Origin: Flavobacterium hankyongi
GTDB lineage: Bacteria > Bacteroidota > Bacteroidia > Flavobacteriales > Flavobacteriaceae
DNA length: 64,000 bases
Direction: 5' to 3'
Assembly: GCF_036840915.1 (NCBI RefSeq)
Contig: NZ_CP085725.1
Span: 3,038,001-3,102,000 of the forward strand
The translations under genes were made by a program, and so were the position numbers. This document shows, in pieces, positions 1-9,483 of the stretch. The notes beneath the pieces were generated by a model that saw only the letters and a list, made by a program, of their open reading frames with translations, ran no database searches and was not told the origin of the DNA. Every line of letters begins with the position of its first letter. The first letter of the stretch is position 1.

Positions 1-671
1 CTTATGGAAAAGGTACTGTTCAAAACGTAATCGACTTAAATCAGTTTGTTAAAAACTCACCTTTTGGAGATTTTGGTGCATTAAAAACAACAACTCAAAA
101 ATTCTACAGAATTAACGGTGGTTCGACACAATTAGAAGGAGTAGCAAGTGATATTGCAATGCCAGATCGTTATTCGTATATTAAAATTGGTGAGCGTGAT
201 GAAAAAAATGCAATTGCTTGGGATAGAATTGATAGAGCTCAGTACGATGAAGTTCGTTCAATAAATAATTTAGAAGCAGTCATTTTTAATAGCCAAAAAA
301 GAATTCAAGCCAGTGAGCAATTTAGATTAATCGATGAAAATGCTAAATGGATTAACAGCCGTAAAGAAAATAATGTTGTTAGTTTAAATATCGATAAATT
401 TAAACATGAACAAGCTGATATTGAGGAAGCTACTAAAAAATTCAAGGCTATTACTAAGTATACCAATAATATGAAATTTGAATCGTTGCCAGATGAAGTT
501 ACTCTTATTGCTAAAGATTCATCTTTAGGTCTAAAACGTAAAGATTGGCACGAATCACTTTCTAAAGACGCATACGTTGATGAAGCAATTAATATTTTAG
601 GTGATATCAAAAAACCTTCAGGAAATACAAATAAATCAATTGCTTCTAAAGGTAAAGTAGTAAAATCTTAA
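1..671 (+). CDS. C-terminal part of tail-specific (carboxy-terminal processing) protease, S41 family
   Basis: The 5' end lies outside the window; the first complete codon starts at base 3. The frame opens with YGKGTVQN, which matches the GKGTVQ segment of Tsp/Prc proteases; its lysine (bases 9-11) aligns with the catalytic Lys of the Ser-Lys dyad. The serine would lie upstream. The downstream FYRINGGSTQLEGVASDI and MPDR segments are typical of this family, and the rest corresponds to the helical Tsp C-terminal domain (DUF3340-like). Such proteases are exported and degrade or trim periplasmic proteins from the C-terminus. An ATG at 159 lies inside the conserved domain and is not the start. A terminator follows directly. 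Identification is from motif memory and is firm for the family. Confidence 0.88.
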   Translation, partial: YGKGTVQNVIDLNQFVKNSPFGDFGALKTTTQKFYRINGGSTQLEGVASDIAMPDRYSYIKIGERDEKNAIAWDRIDRAQYDEVRSINNLEAVIFNSQKRIQASEQFRLIDENAKWINSRKENNVVSLNIDKFKHEQADIEEATKKFKAITKYTNNMKFESLPDEVTLIAKDSSLGLKRKDWHESLSKDAYVDEAINILGDIKKPSGNTNKSIASKGKVVKS

Positions 672-697
672 GAGATTAATATTTAATATAATGATAT

Positions 698-727
698 AAA
701 AAAGACCTCGATAGGAGGTCTTTTTTT
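698..727 (+). terminator. Rho-independent terminator after the protease gene
   Basis: GACCTC (704-709) and GAGGTC (715-720) form a stem, extended by an A run before and a T run after (721-727). It lies 27 bases after the stop of the protease gene. Confidence 0.85.
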
Positions 728-866
728 ATGTTATGAGTTTGTAGGTAATTTTATGTATTAATGCTAACGGAATTATGTTTTGTCGGTTTTTTTAAGCGTT
801 TTAACGATTTTTTGAGTCTAATCGGTTTATTTTATCAAGATTTTTCTCATTATGTTTTTTTGATCT

Positions 867-874
867 TACTTTTG
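867..874 (+). promoter_or_regulatory. Possible promoter -7 element (TACTTTTG) for the adhesin gene
   Basis: TACTTTTG matches the Bacteroidota TAnnTTTG consensus 22 bases before the ATG at 896. I do not see a well-spaced TTG -33 element, so this rests on the -7 box alone. The rest of 672-895 holds only the preceding terminator and AT-rich sequence. Confidence 0.4.
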
Positions 875-895
875 TAGGGAATTTAACCAAAGCTT

Positions 896-3553
896 ATGGA
901 TATAAAAATACTCCAACAAGGCAATAAATATATTTTTGCCGCTTTACTTACGTTTGCTCTTTTTTTAACATCAAATGTTGCACAATCGCAATGTGCGGGT
1001 AACGATGGTGCTATTACTGTTTGTGATATTACAAATCCCACAAATCAAGCTTTAAATCTTTTTACTCTTTTAGGAGGAACACCAATACCAGGAGGATTTT
1101 GGATTGATGATTTGGGATCTGGTGGTTTGAATTCGACAACAGGGATTCTTAACGCGCAACAGATTCGAGAAAGTGGAATTTATACTTATACTTATACGGT
1201 TACTGGAGTTCCGGGTTGTGCAGACAATACATCTACAGTTGCTGTACTTATAGGGCCTTATGCAGGTGTGAAGGAAGATGGATCTCGTTGTGGGGATGAT
1301 ACTGAGCTTAATTTATTTGAATTATTCAATTATCAATTCGGAAATATTCCTCCACAAACAAATGGTTATTGGTACAATAACACAACAGGTACTCCAATAG
1401 CAGGATACACTATTAATCCAAGTAGTTTTAATGTAACAGCAATCACAGTTTATAATTTAACCTATACTGTTCCAGCACTTGGACCGTGTCCTGAAAGTTC
1501 TATAAATGTAAATTTAACATTGGTTCCTCCAGTTGATGCTGGAACGCCACAAAATTTACAGTTGTGTAGTACAACTAATTTATCGCTTTATACCAATGTG
1601 AATTTATACAATTTACTCACAGGAGAAGATTCGGGTGGAACATGGACGGACAACAATGGTACAGGTGAAATAGCCAACCCTTCTGATTCATTTATTAATG
1701 TTCAAAATATCTATAACAACTTTGGAGCTGGAACCTATTCGTTCACTTATAAAGTTTTACCTATAAGCCCTATTTGTGAGCAAAAAACTGCTGTAGTAAG
1801 AGTTATAATTGAGGATCCTATAGATTATTCAGGTATTCTTCTCCAAGTAAATACAGATGTATGTCAAAATCAAGTAGCATCAGCAGTATTTACTGGAGTG
1901 CTTTCTCAGTCACCAGTATTGGTTCCTAATGGAACTTATGATATTACTTACATAGTTTCTGGTCAAGCAACCCCAGTCACACTAACTGTTACTTTTAATA
2001 ATGGAGTGGCTACTTTTAATATTCCAAACGCAAACTTTCCTTCAGTTGGAACCTATTCAATTAATGTAACTAACATTGTTGCAACAAATAGCCTAGGGAT
2101 TTGTGTAAATCCAATTCCAACAATTCAGGATAATTTAAATATTTACCCAGTACCAACAGTTGTTAATTCTACATTAAATGTAGATGCAACTTGTCAAAAT
2201 AATTCAACAACAGCTTATTTAGGTAATTTAACAGGTTTAGTTGATGGAACATATTCAATAACATATGATCTTTCAGGAGCAAATATTGCCTCGGCACAAA
2301 CAACTACAATTATTGTTTCTGGTGGAAATTCAGTGTTTTCAATTCCCGGAAACTTATTGCCAAATGCTGGTTCAACTACAATAACAATTACTAGTATAGC
2401 AAATGGAGCTACTGGATGTAATGCTCCTGCAAATGTATCAGCTTCATTTATAGTTAACCCTCTGCCTTCAACAATAGCTATGAATATATCTGCGCCTAAT
2501 GCTGTTTGTCTTAATCAGCCAGTTGTAGTTTCTGTATCTGGATTGGGAACTTTGACTAATGTTACTATAAATTATGACTTGTCTGGAGCAAACAGCTCAA
2601 CAGGAAACATCCAAAGTTTAACATTAGTAGGAGGTGGAGCGACATTTACTATTCCTCAAGGACTTTTAACAAATGCAGGAATAACTACAATAACTGTTAC
2701 TGGTTTGTCAAACAATGTTAATAGCTGTGGAGTTATAGTTAGCAATGTTTCGGATGTGTTTTTGATTAATAGTTTACCAGTTGCACCTTCAGCAACAAAT
2801 CAGACTTTTTGTGAAGCTAATAATCCTACAGTTGCTAATTTAGTTCCAAGTGGAAATCAATTTGTTTGGTATGATTCTTTGGGATCTACATTAGCTTTAA
2901 GTACAACTACACCACTAGTTTCAGGTGAAGATTATTATGTTTCGGAAGTTAATGCTAACGGTTGTGAATCAGCAAGAACAATGATTGTTGTGACAATAGA
3001 TACTGTACCAGCACCTACATTAACAAATGGAGGAGAACAATTTTGTGGTACAGATAATCCTACTATTCAAGATTTAACGAATAATACAAATGCATCAGGA
3101 AATATTATTTGGTATGATGCGCTTACAGGCGGAAACATTGTGTCAAGTACACAGTTATTGCAAGATGGAGTTATCTATTACGCTTTTAATACATCAACAA
3201 CTACAGGGTGTGTTTCTAAAGATGGTTTAGCAGTTAAAGTGAATCTTACAAATTGTGAAGAGACTCCTGAATTCTTTATTCCTGACGGTTTTTCACCTAA
3301 TGGAGACGGTGTAAACGATACGTTTACAATTCCGGATATTCAGTTTATTTATCCAGATTATAAACTAGAAATTTATAACAGATACGGGAATTTAATGTTT
3401 GAAGGTAATAGGAATAAACCTAATTGGGATGGTAAAAATTCTACTTCGAAAACAATGGGAGATGTTGCTCCTAACGGAGTCTATTTTTACGTGGTTTATT
3501 TCAATAAAAATAACAAAGCTCCTAAGCAAGGAAGACTTTACTTAAACAGATAA
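896..3553 (+). CDS. Secreted T9SS type B sorting domain protein (gliding motility-associated C-terminal domain)
   Basis: An 885-residue exported protein. The first ~31 residues form a signal peptide ending near NVAQSQ. Cys-containing Ig-like modules follow. Three modules of about 100 residues (bases ~1850-2160, ~2185-2470, ~2500-2780) share phrases such as GTYSITYDLSGAN and a later F(N/S/T)IP element, so they look like internal duplications. Two WYD-containing modules come next. The last ~85 residues start PDGFSPNGDGVNDTF and end with GVYFYVVYF...GRLYLNR, which is the gliding-associated CTD used as a type B signal for type IX secretion. A PorP/SprF gene and an OmpA-family gene follow, a common trio in Flavobacteria. 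I infer a surface-exposed or adhesive role; the ligand is unknown. Confidence 0.88.
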   Translation: MDIKILQQGNKYIFAALLTFALFLTSNVAQSQCAGNDGAITVCDITNPTNQALNLFTLLGGTPIPGGFWIDDLGSGGLNSTTGILNAQQIRESGIYTYTYTVTGVPGCADNTSTVAVLIGPYAGVKEDGSRCGDDTELNLFELFNYQFGNIPPQTNGYWYNNTTGTPIAGYTINPSSFNVTAITVYNLTYTVPALGPCPESSINVNLTLVPPVDAGTPQNLQLCSTTNLSLYTNVNLYNLLTGEDSGGTWTDNNGTGEIANPSDSFINVQNIYNNFGAGTYSFTYKVLPISPICEQKTAVVRVIIEDPIDYSGILLQVNTDVCQNQVASAVFTGVLSQSPVLVPNGTYDITYIVSGQATPVTLTVTFNNGVATFNIPNANFPSVGTYSINVTNIVATNSLGICVNPIPTIQDNLNIYPVPTVVNSTLNVDATCQNNSTTAYLGNLTGLVDGTYSITYDLSGANIASAQTTTIIVSGGNSVFSIPGNLLPNAGSTTITITSIANGATGCNAPANVSASFIVNPLPSTIAMNISAPNAVCLNQPVVVSVSGLGTLTNVTINYDLSGANSSTGNIQSLTLVGGGATFTIPQGLLTNAGITTITVTGLSNNVNSCGVIVSNVSDVFLINSLPVAPSATNQTFCEANNPTVANLVPSGNQFVWYDSLGSTLALSTTTPLVSGEDYYVSEVNANGCESARTMIVVTIDTVPAPTLTNGGEQFCGTDNPTIQDLTNNTNASGNIIWYDALTGGNIVSSTQLLQDGVIYYAFNTSTTTGCVSKDGLAVKVNLTNCEETPEFFIPDGFSPNGDGVNDTFTIPDIQFIYPDYKLEIYNRYGNLMFEGNRNKPNWDGKNSTSKTMGDVAPNGVYFYVVYFNKNNKAPKQGRLYLNR

Positions 3554-3583
3554 TTCTATAAGCTATTTTTAAATAAATTTTAG

Positions 3584-4519
3584 ATGAAAAAAATACTATT
3601 AATACTGAGTTTTTTCCTCATTAGTTATAATGTTCTTGCCCAGCAAGACCCTCAATATACCCATTATATGTATAATATGAGTGTAGTGAATCCAGCTTAT
3701 GCAACGAGCAAACAAGCTATGTTGGATTTAGGTTCACTTTACAGAACACAATGGGTTGGAGCGGTTGGAGCTCCTAAGACGCTTACCGTTTTTGGACATA
3801 TGCCAATTAGCAAGAAAATAGAAATGGGATTATCTGTTATTTCAGATGATATTGGTGATGGAGCAAAAAAGGAAAATAATTTTTATGCTGATTTTGTCTA
3901 TGTCTTACAATTAAATAACTCACATCGTTTTTCTTTTGGTATGAAAGCAGGTTTTACGTCACTTGCTACAAATTTTAATGGATTTAAGCTTGAAAGCGGT
4001 GATGCTTCAACAGATTTGGCTTTTAGCCAAAACATAAACACCTTCAAGCCTAACGTTGGGGTTGGGGCTTATTATTTTACGGATAAATATTACATAGGAT
4101 TATCTGCACCTAATTTGCTACCTACGAAACACATTGAAGAACGTCAAGGAATACAATCGTATGGTTCAGAAAATATTCATGTGTTTTTAACAGGAGGATA
4201 TGTTTTTGAAGTTAGTGACATGTTTAAGGTGAAGCCAGCAGTAATGACAAAATTTGTTTCTGGAGCACCATTGAGTTTAGATGTGACTGCTAATGTTTTG
4301 TATAATAATAGATTTGAACTTGGAGCTGCTTATAGACTTGATGATTCTGTGAGTGGATTAATGGCAGTAAATGTTACTAAAACACTTAAAATAGGATATT
4401 CATATGATTATACATTGTCTAATATGGGGCAATTTAATTCAGGCTCACATGAAGTGTTTTTATTATTCAGTTTAGACATGCTAGGAAAAGGTTATGATAA
4501 ATCACCACGATTCTTCTAA
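3584..4519 (+). CDS. PorP/SprF family type IX secretion system membrane protein
   Basis: A 311-residue outer-membrane protein. The signal peptide ends at ...YNVLAQ and is followed by QDPQYTHYMYNMSVVNPAYA, the hallmark N-terminus of PorP/SprF proteins. The remainder is rich in alternating aromatic and Gly residues expected of a beta-barrel. It starts 30 bases after the adhesin gene. In known examples each PorP/SprF protein acts with a neighbouring type B CTD substrate, helping its secretion or attachment; pairing with the upstream gene is inferred from adjacency. It is probably one of several paralogues in the genome, so I do not call it sprF itself. Confidence 0.9.
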   Translation: MKKILLILSFFLISYNVLAQQDPQYTHYMYNMSVVNPAYATSKQAMLDLGSLYRTQWVGAVGAPKTLTVFGHMPISKKIEMGLSVISDDIGDGAKKENNFYADFVYVLQLNNSHRFSFGMKAGFTSLATNFNGFKLESGDASTDLAFSQNINTFKPNVGVGAYYFTDKYYIGLSAPNLLPTKHIEERQGIQSYGSENIHVFLTGGYVFEVSDMFKVKPAVMTKFVSGAPLSLDVTANVLYNNRFELGAAYRLDDSVSGLMAVNVTKTLKIGYSYDYTLSNMGQFNSGSHEVFLLFSLDMLGKGYDKSPRFF

Positions 4520-4529
4520 AAAATACCAT

Positions 4530-6632
4530 ATGAAAAGAATATTACTTACTATACTCATCGGATTTTTAGCATATAGTGCTCAAGCTCAGGATCAAGATCT
4601 AGACAGAGCTAAAAGATATTTTGATAGAACTTATTATAGTGAAGCGTTGCCTTTGTATGAAACAGCTATCGAGAAAAATACATCGCTTGAAGTAGTTAGA
4701 AATTTAGCAGATTGCTATTATTATACAAACGATTTTAAAAGTGCTCAAAAGTACTATAGATTCTTGATTAAAAATTTTGAAAAAGAAGTCTCGGAAGAAT
4801 ACTATTTTAGATTTTCACAAACTTTAAAGGCAAATGGAAATTATGCCGAAGCCAATCAAATCACAAGAGATTATTTTTCTAAAGTTGGAAATAACGATGC
4901 TGTTGCATCCTTAGATAAAGAACTTAAAACTTTAGAGAATGTTACAGCAATTGGGGAGCGTTACAAAATTAAAAATTTAGAAATTAACACTACCAATTCT
5001 GAATTTGGCGCAGTTCAAAACGGTGAAAATTTAATCTACTCGGCAGTTAAAAAAGAACCTGGTTTTTTTGATAAAGTGTATAAATGGAATAACGAAGGAT
5101 ATTTAAATTTAGTTACAATTTCTGTTAAAAATAGTAATATAAAGGATTCTGTAGCCATCCCTTTTTCACAAGAAATAAATACTAAAATGCATGAGTCTAA
5201 CGCAATTTTTAGTACCGATGGTAAAACAATTTACTTCACCAGAAATAATACTAAAAACGGAAGCAGAGCTAAAAACAAAGAGAAAATTTCTAATCTTCAA
5301 ATTTATAAAGCAGAATTAGTTGGTGGAAAATGGAGTAACATAACTTCTTTACCATTTAATAGTCCTGATTTTTCTAATGAGCACCCAGCGTTGAGTCCTG
5401 ATGGCAAAAGATTGTATTTTGCTTCGGATAGGCCGGGAGGTAAAGGATCTTTTGATATTTATTATGTTAGTATAAATGCAGAGACTTATGGAGATCCTAT
5501 AAATGCAGGCAGTTTAATCAATACAAATAGAAAGGAGCAATTCCCTTTTGTGTCTAAAGATGGGAAGCTGTATTTTTCTTCAAACGGACATGAAGGTTTT
5601 GGATCATTAGATGTTTTTGTGTCTGATATTAAGGAAAATGATTTTTCTATTCCAATAAATGTTGGTTTACCTATAAACACCGGTGTTGATGATTTTGCTT
5701 TTAATATTGATTCAGATTCAAAAGAAGGTTATTTTTCTTCAAATAGAAAAGGCGGAAAAGGCGGTGATGATATTTATTCCATTTTAGAAACAAAACCATT
5801 AATTGTTGAAGATTGTATGCAACTCATTGCTGGCATTATTACTGATGTAGATACTAATTTGCCTTTAGAAAACGCACAAGTAATTTTAGCTGATGGGAAC
5901 AAAAATGAAATTGAAAAAATAACTACAGCTGCCGATGGAAAATTCAGTTTTAAAGTGGCTTGCGAAAGTAATTATATAGTTTCTGCTAGTAAAGTTGGTT
6001 ATAATGATGATGCTCGTTCATTTAGTTTACAAAAAGAAAGAGGTCAGTTAAACGATGCTTCGATGGCTTTAAAATCACTTGAAGTAATTAAACATGAGGA
6101 GCAAATTGCATTAGAAGAACAGAAAAAAGCGGATAAACTTGCTGAAGAACAAAAAGTTCAAGCAGAAAAGGAAGAAAAAGAAAGAGAAAAAGCTGTTGCT
6201 GAAGCTAAGAAAAAAGAAAAAATTAAAGAAATAGTTGCAGCAGAGAAAGATGTTGTGAAGGATGATAAAGATAGATTGGTGATTAAAACAGAGCCTATCT
6301 ATTTCGATTATGATTTATGGTATATACGTCGTGATTCTAAACCTATTTTAGACCGAGTTGTAGAATTAATGAATAAGTATCCAAATATGATTGTAGAGAT
6401 AGGTTCACATACAGATCGTAGAGGAGGTACAACATACAACAGAGTGCTTTCTGCAAATAGAGCACAATCAACAAGAGATTATATTATTGATAAAGGAATT
6501 AGTCCTAAAAGAATATTTGCAAAAGGATATGGTGAATCTGTTCCAGTTATTAAATGTGCTTCTGACAATGCATGTACAGAGGAGCAACATGAATTAAACA
6601 GAAGAAGCGAGTTTGTTATTAAAGATTTATAG
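4530..6632 (+). CDS. OmpA-family protein with TPR-like region, PD40 propeller repeats and regulatory-like domain
   Basis: I chose ATG 4530, which gives a clean signal peptide (MKRILLTILIGFLAYSAQAQ); an in-frame ATG at 4494 would overlap the upstream gene and bury the signal peptide. Order of parts in the ~700 residues: TPR-like helices (~20-150); PD40/WD40-like repeats with SPDGKRLYFASDRPGGKGS-type motifs (~210-420); a carboxypeptidase regulatory-like beta-sandwich (~430-520); a charged Glu/Lys coiled region (~530-590); and an OmpA C-terminal domain (~595-700) with SHTDRRG and the LSANRA segment that bind peptidoglycan. It is the third gene of the adhesin and PorP/SprF cluster and probably anchors that machinery to the cell wall. 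Peptidoglycan binding is from family knowledge; the partnership is inferred. Confidence 0.9.
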   Translation: MKRILLTILIGFLAYSAQAQDQDLDRAKRYFDRTYYSEALPLYETAIEKNTSLEVVRNLADCYYYTNDFKSAQKYYRFLIKNFEKEVSEEYYFRFSQTLKANGNYAEANQITRDYFSKVGNNDAVASLDKELKTLENVTAIGERYKIKNLEINTTNSEFGAVQNGENLIYSAVKKEPGFFDKVYKWNNEGYLNLVTISVKNSNIKDSVAIPFSQEINTKMHESNAIFSTDGKTIYFTRNNTKNGSRAKNKEKISNLQIYKAELVGGKWSNITSLPFNSPDFSNEHPALSPDGKRLYFASDRPGGKGSFDIYYVSINAETYGDPINAGSLINTNRKEQFPFVSKDGKLYFSSNGHEGFGSLDVFVSDIKENDFSIPINVGLPINTGVDDFAFNIDSDSKEGYFSSNRKGGKGGDDIYSILETKPLIVEDCMQLIAGIITDVDTNLPLENAQVILADGNKNEIEKITTAADGKFSFKVACESNYIVSASKVGYNDDARSFSLQKERGQLNDASMALKSLEVIKHEEQIALEEQKKADKLAEEQKVQAEKEEKEREKAVAEAKKKEKIKEIVAAEKDVVKDDKDRLVIKTEPIYFDYDLWYIRRDSKPILDRVVELMNKYPNMIVEIGSHTDRRGGTTYNRVLSANRAQSTRDYIIDKGISPKRIFAKGYGESVPVIKCASDNACTEEQHELNRRSEFVIKDL

Positions 6633-6649
6633 TCATAAGTCTAAAGATT

Positions 6650-6680
6650 AAAAAAGCCACATGATTGTGGCTTTTTTTTA
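6650..6680. terminator. Bidirectional terminator between convergent genes
   Basis: GCCAC (6656-6660) and GTGGC (6667-6671) are flanked by A and T runs on both sides. It lies between the stops of the OmpA-family gene (plus) and the coiled-coil gene (minus) and can serve both. Confidence 0.8.
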
Positions 6681-6686
6681 ATATTG

Positions 6687-7313
6687 TCATCTTGCTTCGC
6701 GTTCTGCTTTTTCTACTCTTTTACGTTGATCTGCTGATTTTTCTCTTAGTTTAGTAATTTTATTATTCCACTTCTCAACATCGTTTGGAGATAATTTGCC
6801 TTTACTGTTTTGTTTTTCAAGCTTTTCAGATTCCTTTATGATATCTTCATCAATTTTTGTTTGTTTTTCTTTTTCTTTAACTAAGTTTTGATACAATTTA
6901 GTAGCCCTCTCTCTTTCTTTGGTGATCTTTTGTTGCTCTTTTTCCATTTTCTTTTGAGCCTTTTCCATTTTTTCAGCCGCTTTTTCAGTGTCTTTTATTC
7001 TTTTTTCTTCGGCTTTAATTTTTTTTTCTTCAGCATCTTTTCTTTCTTTTTCGGCTTTTTCAGCTTCTTTTTGTGCTTTTTCGGCCTCTTTCTTTGCTTT
7101 CTCCGCTTCTTGGTTCGCTTTTTGTGCTTCGCGTTCCGCTTTAGCTTTTTCTAATTGTGCTTGTTTGTCAGCCTCAGCTTTTGCTTTAACAGTAGCAATT
7201 GAATCTTTAGATTTTTGAAGTTTTATTTGTTCTGGTGTAAGTACGCTTTCTTGTGCAGTAGCAGAAATTCCTAAAAGTAGTGTAGCACTAGCAATAATCC
7301 ATTTCAGTTTCAT
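6687..7313 (-). CDS. Exported Lys/Glu/Ala-rich coiled-coil protein, function unknown
   Basis: A 208-residue protein with a signal peptide (MKLKWIIASATLLLGISATAQ). Almost all of the rest is a charged helical repeat: short AEKA, KKEAEKA and AEKERK units between about residues 40 and 130, then a more varied helical tail. This predicts a long periplasmic coiled coil. No enzymatic motif is visible. The repeats produce long Phe/Ser-rich frames on the other strand, which are shadows. It is monocistronic, converging on the OmpA-family gene and divergent from the nuclease gene. It could be a cell-envelope spacer or scaffold, but that is a guess; similar K/E/A-rich proteins are usually annotated as hypothetical. 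Confidence 0.75.
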   Translation of the reverse strand: MKLKWIIASATLLLGISATAQESVLTPEQIKLQKSKDSIATVKAKAEADKQAQLEKAKAEREAQKANQEAEKAKKEAEKAQKEAEKAEKERKDAEEKKIKAEEKRIKDTEKAAEKMEKAQKKMEKEQQKITKERERATKLYQNLVKEKEKQTKIDEDIIKESEKLEKQNSKGKLSPNDVEKWNNKITKLREKSADQRKRVEKAEREAR

Positions 7314-7402
7314 GTTTAAAAGTTTTAGTTTAAATTAAATAATTTCTGTCGATGAACTTATATATATTTACATGATAAAAGTACAATAATTTCATTTGCA
7401 TT

Positions 7403-8215
7403 ATGATACAGATTGTTAAATATTTAGGTTCATCAATTTTAGTTTTGTTTTTTCTTTCGTGTGAAAAGCAAAAATCAGACCAAGTAGATAGTGCAACCGA
7501 AGAAAAATTTGTTTATGATGCTCCAAAAACAGTGAGTGGAGATTTTTATCTTCCTAAGTCTACTACAAATGAAATAGTTGTGCATAAATATTATACACTG
7601 TCATATAGTGAAAAACATGAGCAAGCTGAATGGGTTGCATATGAATTAAAAAAGAATCAACTTAGTCATACAAATTATAATCGCCCCTATTTTGAGGAAG
7701 ATCCAGATGTCGAGACTGGTTCTGCAAGTTGGAGAAATTATAAAAAATCTGGATATGATAAAGGGCATTTGTGTCCTGCTGGTGATCGTAGATTTTCGAT
7801 TGAGGCTTTTAATGAAACGTTTTACACTTCAAATATTTCACCACAGTTGAATGAATTTAACGCTGGGATTTGGAACAGATTAGAGCAGAAAACTAGGTAT
7901 TGGGCATCTAAATATGATGGTGTTTACGTTATAACAGGTGGAGTATTGACAAATGATTTGGAATCTATTGGTAAAGAAAATGTGTCGATTCCTAAATATT
8001 TTTATAAGATATTGTTGGATAATTCAAGAGGTGAATATAAAACAATTGCTTTTTTAATACCTCATGAAGATTCAGAAAAGCCGCTAAATAAATTTGTTGT
8101 TTCTATTGACAAAATTGAAAAAATGACACGAATAGATTTCTTTCCACGTTTACCAGATAACATCGAAAATGAGTTAGAGCAATCTAGTGATTATAAGGGA
8201 TGGGTTTTTAAATAA
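7403..8215 (+). CDS. DNA/RNA non-specific endonuclease (NucA-like), lipoprotein
   Basis: A 270-residue protein. The N-terminus ends in a lipobox (FFLSC, Cys about residue 20), so it is probably an outer-membrane or periplasmic lipoprotein. The core carries the beta-beta-alpha-metal nuclease signature: GYDKGHLCPAGDR (the DRGH motif with Lys for Arg; catalytic His kept), then TSNISPQLNEFN and W.RLE with the Asn/Glu metal ligands. These enzymes cut single- and double-stranded DNA and RNA with Mg2+; extracellular nucleic-acid scavenging is a likely role. It stands alone, divergent from the coiled-coil gene, and its stop lies 11 bases from the convergent rodA end. The family call is firm; the substrate is not shown. 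Confidence 0.9.
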   Translation: MIQIVKYLGSSILVLFFLSCEKQKSDQVDSATEEKFVYDAPKTVSGDFYLPKSTTNEIVVHKYYTLSYSEKHEQAEWVAYELKKNQLSHTNYNRPYFEEDPDVETGSASWRNYKKSGYDKGHLCPAGDRRFSIEAFNETFYTSNISPQLNEFNAGIWNRLEQKTRYWASKYDGVYVITGGVLTNDLESIGKENVSIPKYFYKILLDNSRGEYKTIAFLIPHEDSEKPLNKFVVSIDKIEKMTRIDFFPRLPDNIENELEQSSDYKGWVFK

Positions 8216-8226
8216 AATACTTTATT

Positions 8227-9483
8227 TTACCATTCATTTACTTTGTTAGCGTCTAATTTTAGAAAGATGAAAAGTAAAATTGTAAATCCCCATAAACTTG
8301 ATCCTCCATAAGATAAGAATGGAAGAGGCACACCAATAGTTGGAAAGATTCCAATAACCATTGAAACATTTACAAAAAAATGGGTGAATAGTACAGATGC
8401 CACACCATATCCATAAACGCGACTAAATTTTGTTTTCTGATTTTCGGCCAAGTATAAAATTCGAAGCATTAAAGAAACAAATAGTAATACTATTACTGTC
8501 GAGCCTGCAAATCCCCATTCTTCTCCTACAGTTGTAAAAATATAATCGGTATGTTGTTCAGGAACGAAATTTCCTTTTGTTTGTGTTCCTTCAAGATAAC
8601 CTTTGCCTAGCCATCCTCCAGAACCAATGGCAATTTCCGACTGATTTGTGTTGTAACCAACGCCAGCCATATCAACTTCTTTACCTAATAAAATATTAAA
8701 TCGGTCTCTATGGTGTTGTTTGAATACATTTTCAAAAACATAATCTACAGATAGTGAAAATCCTACCATTAATGCAAAGACAATTGTACTAGCAATAATG
8801 TTTCGATGAATTTTTCGAGATTTTAGATAATGAATTACTACACCACAAAAAGAAATTAAGATAACATATTGAGGTTTAATTAGTAATGCCATTATAAATA
8901 AAATAATTGCAAATGCACCAGTCCATAAATACCAAGATGGTAAACCTTCTCTGTTTAGTACTAATATAAACATTACAAATATTAATGCACTTCCAGGGTC
9001 GGGTTGAGGTAGAATCAACAAAATTGGAAGCCCCATTATGAGCAATCCTAAAAGCTGATGGTTAAAGTTTTTAAGATTTACTTGAGGGTCACTTAAATAT
9101 TTAGCTAATGCTAATGCTGTTGCTGCTTTTGCAAATTCGGAAGGTTGTAAAGTAAATCCGCCAATGGCATACCAGCATCGCTGTCCGGCTATTGTTTTTC
9201 CAAAAATGAATAGGCCAGCGAGCAAAACCAAAGAGGAACCAAAAATAACACTAGAAAATCGTTCGTAAAATTTAGCATCAATAGTGAGTATTACTATGAT
9301 GAGTACAATTGTAAAAGCAATAAAAATTAATTGTTTACCATAGTTTTCGTTAAAGTCAAAAATGTAATCCGAGGTAGGATTAATATCTGCAGAATAGATA
9401 TTCATCCACCCAAGTATAACCAATGCTGAATAGATGATAATGGTTATCCAGTCAATGTTTTTCTGTACACTTTGATTTTTCAT
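8227..9483 (-). CDS. rodA: Rod shape-determining protein RodA (SEDS glycosyltransferase)
   Basis: A 418-residue polytopic membrane protein with about ten hydrophobic segments. SEDS signatures are present: GxxxxGAxRWI-like GQRCWYAIGGFTLQPSEFAK, and near the C-terminus FPTIGVPLPFLSYGGSS. RodA polymerises lipid II into glycan strands during cell elongation, working with the class B transpeptidase encoded directly upstream (mrdA). It is the last gene of the mre operon and starts with no gap after the mrdA stop, which suggests translational coupling. Length and context both fit; the alternative FtsW is unlikely because of the mreBCD-mrdA neighbours. Confidence 0.95.
   Translation of the reverse strand: MKNQSVQKNIDWITIIIYSALVILGWMNIYSADINPTSDYIFDFNENYGKQLIFIAFTIVLIIVILTIDAKFYERFSSVIFGSSLVLLAGLFIFGKTIAGQRCWYAIGGFTLQPSEFAKAATALALAKYLSDPQVNLKNFNHQLLGLLIMGLPILLILPQPDPGSALIFVMFILVLNREGLPSWYLWTGAFAIILFIMALLIKPQYVILISFCGVVIHYLKSRKIHRNIIASTIVFALMVGFSLSVDYVFENVFKQHHRDRFNILLGKEVDMAGVGYNTNQSEIAIGSGGWLGKGYLEGTQTKGNFVPEQHTDYIFTTVGEEWGFAGSTVIVLLFVSLMLRILYLAENQKTKFSRVYGYGVASVLFTHFFVNVSMVIGIFPTIGVPLPFLSYGGSSLWGFTILLFIFLKLDANKVNEW

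Noticed and set aside
7000..7200. Regular short repeats that could suggest a CRISPR or tandem array
   Set aside because: They are codons for AEKA/KEAEKA coiled-coil repeats in an intact gene; there are no unique spacers between identical repeats.
6888..7218. Plus-strand Phe/Ser-rich ORFs opposite the coiled-coil gene
   Set aside because: They are antisense reflections of the Lys/Glu/Ala-rich repeat codons and have no start context or plausible protein composition.
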